Positions 12,100 to 33,831 of a DNA stretch of 64,000 nucleotides are shown here, in pieces. This stretch comes from Amoebidium appalachense (lineage: Eukaryota; Ichthyosporea). Both the position numbers and the translations under genes were made by a program. Within the stretch, counting starts at the first letter, position 1, and each line of letters begins with the position of its first letter. Location: the NCBI GenBank assembly GCA_963693365.1, contig CAVNZM010000004.1, positions 11,098,001 to 11,162,000 of the forward strand. The letters are read 5' to 3'. Under the pieces are notes generated by a model, which saw only the letters and a program-made list of their open reading frames with translations, searched no databases and had not been told where the DNA came from.

Positions 12100-12100
<1 letters not shown>
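12061..12100 (-). mobile_element. C-tailed dispersed repeat, 3' remnant
   Basis: On the minus strand it reads TCGTCGTGTATGCGTACTTT, then CCGTGTTCCGCATTCAAA and a C tract. It is closest to the diverged copy at 4181-4323. Confidence 0.5.
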
Positions 12101-12140
<40 letters not shown>

Positions 12141-13014
12141 ACTTACAGGGCTTACAGCCGATGTCGACACACCACGTCGCCATTGGGTTTACCATTTAAC
12201 GTCATACATATATACATATTTATTTGTGTACGCATGTTGTACTAAACGGGCACATCCCAGTCCTTCATTCTGCTGTCAAAAAAAAAAAAAAAAAACTCTT
12301 ATTTAGACCCCCCCCATTCCCCACCCCCCTCTCCCCGCCTGCCACCCCCAACACACACACACACACACACTTCAGATAGCCAACCTATGACCACCATCAC
12401 ATCTCATCTCGCATCTGAAATAATAAAACTTAGCTACCACTCAAACACCACTTGAACGAGTATTTCATAAAGACAGCACTTGCACACCCATTACCCAGTG
12501 TCGTTAAGACAGAACGTAAAAAACAGAATGTGCATGGTGAATCAAAAAAAATTGGTGGAAGTCTAAAAAAAATACGCAAATTTAGGTGATCCTGAAATCA
12601 TCTGAAATACGAAAAGTGGATGCTGAAATCCGAGATTTTGCTACGATAAACGGCAAGGTACGATACATTTGTGGATTTCAAAAACGTGCCTGCAATTGCT
12701 GCCGATAGCTTCAATGTATATGCAGGTTCATATGATGTCACATTATCATTTCTTGCTTTACTACCCCTCCCCCCCCCCCCCCCCTTTGCCCCCAACCAAA
12801 CACGCATGCACGCACGCACACACGCACACACCACCACCCACCCGAGACAACACATGGCAAGACAATAGATTTGGACTAATTGACAACCATATTGTCGCCC
12901 TCCTTCATTCCACATTCATGGCTCCCGATTGGATAAAAATGCGCAACTTGATGATTTACAGGGCTTCCGTTTCGGGCCAAATACCCGATTCGTCTCGTTT
13001 GTTCGGGTCGAAGG

Positions 13015-13643
13015 CTATTGTGTCGCACAACCATTTGGTGGCGTCACACTGCCTCCTGGATGGAGGTGATTGCCGTTGCGTGACTGTGGCCTGTGTGTGT
13101 GTGTGTGTGTGTATATGTGTTGTGTGTGTGTGTGTGTGCGTGCGTGCGCACGCGCGTGTGAGCGAGCACGTGTGAATGTGTGTTGATGAGTGCATGGGTG
13201 TTTTAGGGGGGGGGGGGGGGGGGGGATAAGTCACTCAATCCCAGCCACTAGATTCTGGTAAAGGCTGTATTCCTATGGAGTTTCCAGTCACCATCCCTAT
13301 AGCCGTTTGGTGGGCCACTACGACGACTCACACCTGCCCTTTCCAAAACACACGACTCCATCCATCCGTCATGAGCTGTTTGCCACTTCTTACCACCGAC
13401 TCCGGCAAGTAGACATGTCCTTTATGCACACAAAGATAAACCCTCGCACATGTGCTTTGTGTCTCCCCCCCCCTCCCCCCCCCCCCCCCCCCCCCCCCTC
13501 TTCCTCCTCCCCCCCCCTTTCTATTGTGGGAAAAAAGGGTGGGACTGCCCGTGTTTTTGATCGGGTTGATAATTAGGCATGTCGTTTTAAAAAAAAATGG
13601 AACGTGTGCTGTCTGAGTGAGTGTGTGTGTGTGTGTGAGTGTG

Positions 13644-13676
<33 letters not shown>

Positions 13677-13722
13677 TTGTGTGCGTGTGTGTGTTTGTGT
13701 GTGCGTGTGTGTGTGTATGTGT

Positions 13723-13753
<31 letters not shown>

Positions 13754-13945
13754 CATGCGCGTGCGCACGCTTAGTGGTGGTGGTGGTGGTGGTGGGGGGG
13801 GGGGGGGGGGGGGGTTTGAATGCGTCAAAAAGTACGAAGTACACAAGAACAAACGGATAACACGATGCAGAATGCAAGCCATACATAAAGAGTATGCATA
13901 ATAAGCAGAGCCCATCCTCAGGGGGGCCCACGTCATCCACAGCAG

Positions 13946-13977
<32 letters not shown>

Positions 13978-14088
13978 CTTTGTGTGGGAATGGGCCCAAC
14001 ACACTGCAGTATCACAGGCTCACAGGCATCGGCAATGGGTGGGAGAGGCCGGGGGGGTGGCAGCAGTTGCGCCAGCATAGCCTGATGT

Positions 14089-14126
<38 letters not shown>

Positions 14127-16676
14127 CATGCGTGCGCGCGTGCGTCCGTGCGTGTGTGTTTGTACCAATAAAGGGGAAGGGCGGAGGGGCGGGAGAAGTG
14201 GGGGAGGTGAGAATGTGTTAAAGAGTACGATGTAGACAGCCATAACGGACAACACAATGCAGAGCTCAAAGGGGAGAGGGGGGGGGGGAATGAAACAACT
14301 TGTGATGGCGGAAGGTGGAGGGAGGAGGAGGGGCGGGGGGGGGGGGGGAGGGGGGGGAGGGGGGAGAGACAGGAAAGGGAGTGTTTGGCGGGGGGGGGGG
14401 GGGGGGGGGGAGGGGGGGGGATGAGTCGAATAAGATGGAGGGATGCATGAGAAAAGGTGGGTTGCTGCAGTTGCAGACATTCAAAAGGGCCGGGAAGACG
14501 GGAGCGTGTGACTAAGGGGTGAGGGGGCGGTGACTAGCACCCCCTCCCAAAACTCTTTGGGGGGGGGGGGGGGGGGGGGGGGGAAGAATGGGGAGGGGGG
14601 GGGAGGGGGGGGAGGGGGGGGGGGGGAGGGGGGGGGGGGGGGGGGGAACCAACCAATTTTTCGGGGGAGGTGAAACCATCGACAGGCATGTTGACTCTGA
14701 AGGTGACCAGCAGCCGGCCATATGTGCCACTGCAACCAAGCACGGGCATGCCCTGGCCCTCGGCACACCACACGTAGCCTGGGTGGCCAAGTGAGTGAGA
14801 AAGAGGCTTATCGGACTGATATCTTCATGCTCAAACCCACACTAATGCACCTCACTCGAAACGGCACGAAACAGACCAACGCTCCTCCGTCAATACTTTT
14901 CAGCAACCACCCCCCCCCCCCCCCACCCCCCCCCTCCCCTCCCCTCCCCCCCCAGGCACCAATCACACCTTCGCGCATGACCTCCCCCGGATGGCCCACC
15001 ACCAGCAAAGGTCTCCCGTCCAAATGCTGTAGCACTTGCCGGAACCCACACAGCGCCTCTGTGGAATTTCAACCGAGATATAAATTAGATATAGCCAAAT
15101 TTCATGGTGCCTGAAACGTTTGGCTGGTGTTTCAAGTGAATAACCGTAGTCAGAGTCCAATTTTTAAACCATTTAGTGGAGTTTATGGTATATCTCCTGA
15201 TGGAAACACATCCAACATCATATCGGTCCTCCCTCATCGCCATCCCCCCCCCCCCCCCCCCCCGGTTTCCCGCCTCTCTCCTCATCAGCGCCCCCCCCCC
15301 CCCCCCCCCCCCCCCCCACCTCGTCTCATATCGCTGGCAATTTGGCATCGGATCACGTGCTCCCGTTATTATAAGGGGGTGTATATACAATGGCTTTCTG
15401 GAATATTATGCTACAAAAACACTATATACAAGATTAAAAACACTATTATATATATGTTTTTAGTATTTTCATTTAGCTACACTTTTATTTTTCAACCAGA
15501 AACATAGTTTTTTTTCACTTTGAAAAACACAGATAAGGATGATTTATACATATAAGAGAAAAAAAAATTGCCTCATTATTGCGAAATCAACAAATGTGGT
15601 TAAATGGGATGACTTGGTTCTAGTTCAAACGTCTTATATTTTTTACGGGACGTTCCCATTGGCTCTAGAAGTGACAAAAACCCATTAAACGTAGAGCTAC
15701 CTTTCTTTTCACCTTTCAAAAAGATTGAAGAAATAGTTCTTTTGCCGTTAGAGAACGATTGGTCAGGTCCGATAATTATGAGTGCGCGGCCAATCAACAG
15801 CTCTTGCTGGTTCGTGATCGCATCATCGCAAAGTGCACATTTGTTCTCTGATTGGCTACAGGTATTTAGTATAGCCACATGTATAAACTTTCACGTAAGT
15901 TTTTAAAATAGTTCAGACTGCTTGCAACATAATATAAGAAAATATATATTATTTTTTTTTATGTCGTAATTTCTCTGCTTATGTACACAGTTGATAGGTT
16001 TTAAACTGCCTGGTTTTTGACTTCTAGTAAAACATAGGAATTCATTACCCACTTTATGACCCATCCTTACTGATCCAAAAAGACCGATTGGTTGGCTCAT
16101 GATCAGGAAGCTTTATGTCTCAATATCTATGAAATACAGTCTTCGACCGATGCATCGGGGGCCACGCACCCAATGCCAAAGTGGCCTGGTTTTGAGTTGG
16201 GGTGCCCAACCACCACCACCAAACGCACACACACATACCGTACTTAATATTGCATCAAAACCCACGCTGAACTCGGCCAAATAAAGTGTGAGGGTATCCA
16301 GTCAAAGCACCAAAGGACACACGTCCCTTCCCTCTTGCTTCCTGCCAGAACATTGTGCAGCTAGTGGTATGCGCCAATCACAAAACACAGCAGACCCCTG
16401 CAATCACCAATCACCTGTGAAATTGCTTGTATGTGCTATTCTTGATGAAAGAACGTAGTGTGTTGTTACCTGAGAGTTCTATTGTGATGGTGGCCAGTAG
16501 GTCATTGCCGTTTCTTACAAACCGGCTGTGTGGTTTCTGCTCAAGCACAATGACGATGTCTCCCGGTATGATCCCGGGCTGCACAAAAAGACACAGTCAG
16601 AAGAAGCAATCTTGGGTTGTCTTTATAAACCAGGCTACTTTTTTTTTTTTACACCAATCCCCTTTTACCTACTCCT

Positions 16677-16709
<33 letters not shown>

Positions 16710-18369
16710 TACCTACCAAAAAAAAAAAAAAAAAAAAAAAAAAAGGCCTCAAAAACACTCACAGAACCCATTAAGATCTCCAACATGTACCCACCAGCAT
16801 TTCATACCGCCTTCTAGTGGTTTCCAAAGCTTCCACAGTACCTCCTCCCCTTCCCCCTCCCCCCCCCCCCCCCCCCCCTCCCCCGGCCACCCCCACATAA
16901 AATCATAAATATTTAAAGATTATAAGCAAATAAATAAATAAATGAATGAATAATCCCCCTGCACGTGCACGTGTGTTTCCAAGGCTCAGTTCTTAAAAAG
17001 GGGTTTCTTTTAGCTTTTCGGGCCGGGTCGGGTCAGAGGGGATTCTAGCTATATGATTGGCGTACTGCGCATCAGCTGCGCACCATCTTTTGCCGGCAGC
17101 AAGGTACAGATGCGCCATAATACGACAATGAAGAGAAAGAAAAGAGAAAAAAAAGAAATAAAGAATGAATAATATTAATGAAGCTTTAGGAAGAAGATTG
17201 CAGTTCATATCATGATTTATTTGCTGAGTAAATGGTTTGACCCGGATGTGCTGGAATGGGGACAATTAATCGGCCTAAAAGAAACCCCCTTTAATTGTCC
17301 ACGCGCTCACAGCCACACACGTACGTGTCTGCCCCCACCTGCTGGTCTGCCTCTCTTGGCAGCACGACCCTGTGGCCTGGGTGCATGCCTGGCTCGATCC
17401 GTACGTCCAGCACTTTCTTTTCTGCATCGCATGTCCCCCGTCAGAATCTGCTCATATCCCTGACAGCGCGCCCCCCTCCCCCCCCCCCCCCCTCCCCCCT
17501 CCCCCCCCTTACCCTCTAACCCCATCACCGACCCACTCACCCACTCACCAAAACCACCCACCCAAATACCACCACCACCACAGACAACCCTCCCCCCCCC
17601 ACACACACACCAGCACCGCCATATACACCCTCTCTCTCCCCCTTCCCCCACCACCACCACCACCACCACCACTTACCCCCTCCCCTCCCCCTCCCCCCCC
17701 CTCTCCCCCCCCCCCCCCCCCCCCCCCCCCAAATCCCTACCTTCACCACTACCACCAACAAGTGGGTGACTGCCAACTCTGATAAGTCGAGCCATTTCGT
17801 TTACCGTTTACAATTAGTGCTTCCCTTGAACCTTGGGCGGACACACGGGGGGGGGGGGGGGGGGTTTTGAATGCGTCAAAAAGTACGAAGTACACAAGAA
17901 CAAACGGATAACACGATGCAGAATGCAAGCCATACATAAAGAGTATGCATAATAAGCAGAGCCCATCCTCAGGGGGGGCCCACGTCATCCACAGTACCCG
18001 AGTTTCGACCTATTCCCCTCGTTAACGAAACCCAACTCAGATACTGTTTCACTTGAACATGAGTAGGTCACCCGTCTTGATCAGAGACGAGCAGGGTTGC
18101 TTATGCAGGCAAGGGCAGTGGGAAAGGCCGGGGGTTAAAGTTGCAGCAGTAAGCAGAAGCAAGAAAAATATAGATAGGAACTCAGGAGACGGGGCTTCTA
18201 GGAAGCTCCCCCGTCGATACCTAAGTCGATACTTCCCTGGCTAACATACTACACCAGCTGAAAAGAATTAAGTCCCGAAGGCCACAGAATTCGTAATCAG
18301 AGGGGAAAATATGAGATTTGACCCACGCCGCAGGGTAGTAACACGCTTACTAGGGCGGAACTTTATCGT

Positions 18370-18404
<35 letters not shown>

Positions 18405-19024
18405 GGATGGAGGGGCGGGGGAAGGGGGGGGGGGGGGGGAGGACGGAGGGGCGGGGGAAGGGGGGGGGGGGGGGGATACAATAAGCGCGTACCTGTGATG
18501 ACCTTTTCAGCGTTGCAGACCTTGCACCTGTCTGCTTCGTCCACCACAAAGCCCTCCCCCACGCACGTGTCACAGCGCAGTGACATCATCTGCTTGATCC
18601 CTGGCCGTATCTGTTGCCCCCTCTCCACCACACCCCTCCCCCTGCACTGGTGGCACACAAACACGCGCCCTTCCTTTCCCCCCACCCCCCTACACTCTCT
18701 GCATATGACCTTCTTAGAAACCATAAGGCGCGACGTTTTCCCCGTGTAAAGATCCTCTAAAGAAACAAACACTTTGTGCGTCACGTCTCGACCCTTTGGA
18801 AGCGGTATTTCAGTGGGGATTTCAGGGGGCGGGTCTGAGAATAAATCGTTATTTCCGAAGAATTTTTCAAACATTTTCGACGCGTAAACTTCAGAGGGCC
18901 CATTGTCCGGGGAATCATGGCGCATGGACCCATCTTTCACCGCCTCCTCCCCATATCGGTCATAGACGGATCGCTTGTTTGGGTCTTCAAGCACGCTGAA
19001 GATGTAGGCAAGCTCCTTGAACTA

Positions 19025-19066
<42 letters not shown>

Positions 19067-19455
19067 GAGGGGCGACGTAGAAAGCAGGCGGCTGGATGAG
19101 GGGGGGGGGGGGGGGGGGGGGGCTGGAACTGAATAGTCACCGGGAAGCTTGAGGGAATTGGGAGAACGACAGGCGGATTTGGGAGGGGGGATGGCCCGGG
19201 GATGGGGGGGGAAGGGGAAAAGGGGGGAGTTAGGAGGGTTAGATTGTGTTACAGAGTACGACGTGCACACACAACGGACAATAGAATGCAGATATTGAAA
19301 GGAGAACAAAGAGTATGCATCATAAGTAAAGCCCATCTTTAGGAGGTCCAAAGTAAGGGGGCCAGACGGGGGACCAGAAAGGGGGCCAGAGAGGCCTCAG
19401 GGGGAAGAGAGGGGGAGGGGGGGGGAAGAGGTGTTCCAAGGGGTAGGGGGTTGGT

Positions 19456-19547
<92 letters not shown>

Positions 19548-20199
19548 GAGGGGGGTTGGGGGGGGATGCATTCGAGTTTGACAATCATGAAGGCAAAGAG
19601 ACTAAGAAACCACAAAAAAAATAGCAAAATGCGGAATCAAAACAATGTGCAGGAAGGGGAAGGGAGAGGGTTTGAAATGTGTCACAGAGTTGGGGGGGGG
19701 GGGGGGGGGGAGGGGGGAGAACACAGGAGATCTCAACTGTCTTTACCAAAATCCGGTGCCTTGATCCAGGCAAAACCACTCCTGTGACATTGTATATGTT
19801 TCCAAAATGACTGCTAAAACACCAAAGATCATCAACTATCAAAGAAAAACATGAGCCACAGAACTCGTAGGGAGAGGTGATCCAAAAGCCCACATAATGC
19901 TTCGTATAAAGAAAGTCGAAAGTGAAAGTTTACGCTACGGATAAAAGGATTGTCAATATATTTCCATAAAACAATGTTTAAAATATTTGTCATGCCGCAC
20001 CAAGACAAGCATTTTTTTTTTAACGAGTTGCTGGCTCACGCACTTCCTGCACTCTCTCCCATGAATTCTTTTACTTCACAGCAACCACCGGAGTTTAAAA
20101 AAAAGAAAAAGAAAAAAGAAACGATATGATTGGTGGTCGCAAGGGAAACGAGTAAGTCTTTAAGGAGCGGGTGCACCCGTCGCATTCAGAAAGGAGAGA

Positions 20200-20231
<32 letters not shown>

Positions 20232-20483
20232 AAAAAAAAAAAAAGGAAAAGAAAAGAAAAGAAAAGAATAAGAAAAAGGAAAAAAAAAAAGGAAACAAGG
20301 AAGCCTTGGAAGAAGAAGGAAACTATAAAGCAATAATAATTAGATCGGAAGAAAGGACGAAAAGTGAGAGAAGGGGATTTTTGGTTTGGCGAAGCACCCA
20401 CATTTCTTGTAGCCCACCTTCCTTTACGCCATGTACGACAAAATCACCGACATACTGGTGTACCATTCACGTTCTCCCGAGAT

Positions 20484-20521
<38 letters not shown>

Positions 20522-20748
20522 TTTCCCCCTCAGTCGCTTTCCCTACTTATCCGCAAACCCACCTTCTCAGAGACTGCCTCATGGTCGTTTGGATTCTTAT
20601 CCGGATGATACTTTCTCGCCAGCGACCGAAAGGCCTTTCTGATGTCGCCGACTTCGGCATTTGGCGGCACACCGAGAATGTCATAGTACTTAGTGTCCTT
20701 GACCCCCAAGCCGGGGGGTAGGGTCACATTCATTGGTAGATCTCGCAT
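13015..20748 (-). CDS. DNAJA: Type I DnaJ/Hsp40 co-chaperone, eight exons, C-terminal CAAX box
   Basis: Exons (minus): 20748-20563, 19021-18493, 17421-17339, 16578-16470, 15058-14969, 14778-14654, 14081-13978 and 13090-13015. All phases agree, giving 433 residues. It stimulates Hsp70 ATPase and delivers clients in the cytosol. The J domain holds HPD at 48-50. The Gly/Phe linker is very short. The zinc-binding domain has CRECRGVG (169), CHQCRGRG (185), CDTCVGEG (212) and CKVCNAEK (228). The client-binding region shows [51 protein letters not shown] and AEGQGMPV. The last exon ends CATQ, a farnesylation-type CAAX box like that of yeast Ydj1 (CASQ). ATG at 20748 is preferred; a second in-frame ATG lies five codons later. 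The last exon and the exon 6 donor (GTTGGT) are the least certain junctions, but the CAAX ending supports the last exon. Confidence 0.9.
13815..13942 (-). mobile_element. C-tailed dispersed repeat, 5'-truncated young copy
   Basis: Carries the last ~128 bases of the element, from CTGTGGATGACGTGG to CGCATTCAAA on the minus strand, with C tracts (G on the plus strand) on both sides. It lies in intron 7 of the DnaJ gene, in sense orientation. Confidence 0.75.
14214..14262 (-). mobile_element. C-tailed dispersed repeat, diverged remnant
   Basis: On the minus strand it reads GCATTGTGTTGTCCGTTATG, then TCGTACTCTTTAACACATTC, then C-rich sequence. It is most like the short relative at 4376-4425. It lies in DnaJ intron 6, in sense orientation. 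Confidence 0.4.
17865..18327 (-). mobile_element. C-tailed dispersed repeat, full-length copy B
   Basis: The reverse complement of this 463-base unit matches 8425-8887 with only a few substitutions visible by eye (for example ATCCGTTTG versus ATCCGAGTG, and TTGACGC versus TTAACGC). Its 3' end again abuts a C tract (G at 17847-17864). It lies in DnaJ intron 2, in sense orientation. Confidence 0.85.
19239..19357 (-). mobile_element. C-tailed dispersed repeat, diverged copy
   Basis: The minus strand reads AAGATGGGCTTTACTTATGA, TGCATACTCTTTG, TGCATTCTATTGTCCG, TCGTACTCTGTAACAC, matching the 3' half of the element in order. It is followed by C-rich sequence and lies in DnaJ intron 1, in sense orientation. 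Confidence 0.55.
19459..19546 (+). repeat. (GT)n microsatellite
   Basis: About 88 bases of uninterrupted GT in DnaJ intron 1, which is (CA)n on the coding strand. Confidence 0.9.
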
Positions 20749-23700
20749 AGATGTAAATAGCCCCCTGCTTTTTACCCAGCAGAGTTTTTGGCATGGTTAC
20801 TTGTAATGAGGTGAAAAAAGTGCTACCCGACTGTGCATCGGGAATGGATGAAGAATGTACGTGCAATTGCAACCTCAGGCTCGACAGCTACTACTAGTTG
20901 TTGTTGTGGAGTGATTGCTGAATGAGGTGATGGTTACAAGAGAATATCTTTGATAATAATCCACCGCAAGATTAGACAAGACAAGGGGAAATGTCTTGTT
21001 GTTCCGTGCAAGTATATCAAGTCTTTTCTACATTCACCAGCTGGTTCCCCTTGTTCCCAGCTATTATAATAGTGAGGTGCAATGCAGGTAGATCACTGGC
21101 TTGCAATTGCACCGTACCTAATAAAGCATTTAATAGAAGTGGTATACTTTAAAACAAACCCAACCGCCAAGAGCCTATTCTGAAATAAAGCAACACATTC
21201 TTAATTGTATTATCGCTTGCGTTCTCGTTTTTCTATCCTCCAAGTGAGCTCTCCCTTTCCCTTCTTTCGGCCTTCGCAATCACCAACTAATCATTCTTTT
21301 TCACCTCGAAATCCAACTGCTCCAACACTCTACTTTGCCTTTCTTTCTAACGGGTTGAAAATGAGTCAAGTTGTTTCTTTGCTCCGTTTTCTTTGTTCCG
21401 TTTAGTAAAAAACAAATGGATTGTTGAAGGCGAAAAAATGGAGAAAGGGTAACGGAGAGAAGAAAACTGGAAAGGCGTGGATTATGGAATTTGCGAGGCC
21501 GACACAGACGGTGAACGAACAACGGCTCACAACCAGGGCTCAAATTTGTGAAGGAATAGCGAATCAAATATACGAGGTTTACGTATCACAAACAATAACT
21601 ACAACATATTTGGAACATGAATCGCATCTCCGGAAAAACGAAGCGATCCAACCCTGAACCAGTTTCGTACCCTAAACTTTTGTGTACTTCGGGTATTCGG
21701 TCTGATTTCAAATTTCACCATTGCTCCGGGATGTCCAAAAGAAAGTTCAAGTACGAAGGTTGAAAAAATACATCACCTTGTGGCCACCAAGAGGTCAATC
21801 AATAGCTTTTTTGACCTAAATAGGCTCCTTTTGCCTAAAAGTAAGCATAACCTTGAATTTATGGGAAAATTTTGTCCAAGAAAGCAGAGCCCTTTCCATT
21901 TATTTCCCAGTAAGACTCACTCCCAAAAAGGTATCTCGAGTAGAATGTTGATTGGATAAGAAGGCGGCAAAAGGGTCTACGATTCCCCTTGTTTGACTGG
22001 CTCATGGCGTCCCCTAAACTTTGCGATTCTCAGTGAGCCTCAAGAGATGATTTTTCATGACAGCACCCAGCCGGCACTGGCCCGCCTGGCAGCCACCAAC
22101 AAGCTGTACCCTTATTATAAATGGTACATATTTTTATTAAAATAAAAAATTCACTATTAAAATCATAATATACTGAAAGTGAGCTTTACCTTTGTGCCAT
22201 AACGCTTTTTGTTAATGCAGGCCATTGATTTTGATTTCATAATCCCAGTCAAGAGAAAATATTTCACTTAAGACCAGGTATTGTAAGACCCCCAATGTGA
22301 ATTTGGTTCGGGTGCTAGAGCTTGGGGGTTTACCAGGGCCTGTTTACACACTTTTTTATTGCGTGGACACTGCCGGAGGCCCAGCTACATTCGACGGCCT
22401 ACTGCGTTTTCCAGCACAGCCAATCAAATGCAGCCAGTGACATATGTACATGCTAGGCAACAATGAGCGCCATCGTAGTATCTGACACCCCTATTACATA
22501 TTATGGGTAAGCAGAGGCTAGCATCGGTAGCTCCGAAAGAAAGTTAAGGCACCGGATCACAATATCATACTGTGCAGCATTAATAAGGTGATCTAGGATA
22601 GTCATCTTAAAACGGATATATTGAGGAAGAGAGGAAGAAAAGAGAATAAAACCGCCAATAACCTCCGGTTCTAATACATTAGCTAACAGGTTGCATTTAT
22701 TGATAGATATGCAGCCGCGAGTAAACCGCCCCCCACACATATTACACATACGAGCAGGAGAAACCAGAAACCGATTACACCGCCAAGCCATAATCATCTT
22801 TGCGTTTTTACACCACACCACATTACGAATAAACGAATCTATGTATGAACGAGACTCTCTAACCGTATCCGCCATATAGGCTACTAGTGGTTGGTGTTTT
22901 TGCGGTCCTAACACCGGAAGGGACTCAACACGTAGAGTAAAAAGATATCTATCAGCCCACGGGGTGTTTCTAGATGGCCGTGCTATCAGCCATAGACTTG
23001 AAACTATTCATATTCACACTATGATCTAGCCGTACCTCCGGTGGGGTCGCCAGCCATTCCACATAACGCTCGGCAATGGGCAGAGACGATGGGGAAGGGA
23101 AGAGGTAGAGGGGCGCGCGAGTCCGGCGGGGATGCTAGAGCTTGCTGGCAGAGGAACATGAATATATTTCACATCTTCTATATGAGTTGGTTGCACGCAT
23201 TCGGTGTGTACCCACACTAGCTGTTACTGTCAAATACATATAAATGTGCATATTTGTTTAAATATGTAAATAAGTTGGAGCATTGAATAGCCATAAAGAC
23301 GCATGTATTTTTCTGGAACCCGCTGCGAGTACTTAGACACTAAACCACATGATATCATGCATCGTTCTCTCCGTTCCTTTTTCAATCCGTGACAAATAGC
23401 GAAGTTCGATTGGAAGTGACGTCACGACGTATCATTTTGCAGAATCATCGGCGAACATGTGCATGTTAGCGAGTACAGTTTACACGGGAAAACGTTTTTT
23501 TAAATAGAGCGTTTGAGTGGACATGCGAACGTATATAGAGCGTTTGAGCGGACGTGCGAACGTAAGGAGCAGAAGCGCTTTTAGACACTTGTTATCTCTA
23601 TTATAGCGGTTTGTTAGGGTCCGGCAACTGCAACAGTAGTTACACTTGCCTAGAGTGGGAGATCTATCGATGGGGGACCCAAGTCAGGCGGCTAAAAGAG

Positions 23701-23834
23701 GACACATCAGCATCGATCCGCTCGCGTTTTACGTCACGTAGAACTTTGAGGGAGCTAGAAGACCTGTGAAATACTTGAAAAGGGGACTTACTTTGCTGAA
23801 TACTGCTGTTTTTTGTGTTGGGTGGCTATTGAAG
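20749..23834. other. Divergent intergenic region between the DnaJ and MPP6-like genes
   Basis: About 3.1 kb of mostly unique, AT-rich sequence with little low complexity, separating two divergent gene starts. CCAATCA or TGATTGG occurs near 21950 and 22409. An unrecognised minus-strand reading frame (22501-22875, open to ~23000) is listed separately. Near 23482-23572 a 28-base motif ending GCGTTTGAG, then GTGGACATGCGAACGTA, is repeated in part (AGAGCGTTTGAG occurs twice). Confidence 0.5.
22501..22875 (-). CDS. Unrecognised open reading frame, possibly a decayed coding region
   Basis: From an ATG at 22875 the frame runs 124 codons to TAA, and it stays open upstream to about 23000. The sequence looks protein-like and non-repetitive, with MCGGRF and hydrophobic helices near the C terminus (LIGGFILF-type and DIVIRCLNFLSELP). 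Just upstream, another frame on the same strand is open with YVEWLATPPEVR before a GTACGG donor-like site, so this may be one exon of a spliced gene or a frameshifted remnant. I do not recognise the family. Confidence 0.25.
   Translation of the reverse strand: MADTVRESRSYIDSFIRNVVWCKNAKMIMAWRCNRFLVSPARMCNMCGGRFTRGCISINKCNLLANVLEPEVIGGFILFSSSLPQYIRFKMTILDHLINAAQYDIVIRCLNFLSELPMLASAYP

Positions 23835-33831
<9,997 letters not shown>

Larger units (their letters stand above)
9506..13014. other. Convergent intergenic spacer between the CUE and DnaJ genes
   Basis: No gene is supported here. The spacer holds AT-rich unique sequence with three CCAATCA motifs (near 10595, 10684 and 10848), a 44-base tandem duplication (10900-10993), three GC-rich palindromic repeats (11402-11845), poly-G tracts at 12027-12060 and 12102-12135, and a small C-tailed repeat remnant. 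Both flanking genes end into it. Confidence 0.6.

Noticed and set aside
15600-15878. 92-codon minus-strand frame in DnaJ intron 4
   Set aside because: Flanking DnaJ exons join without it; AT-rich, no family motif, and it is best read as chance in intron sequence.
21421-21657. 78-codon plus-strand frame upstream of MPP6
   Set aside because: No ATG start, no homology recognised, and no splice context.
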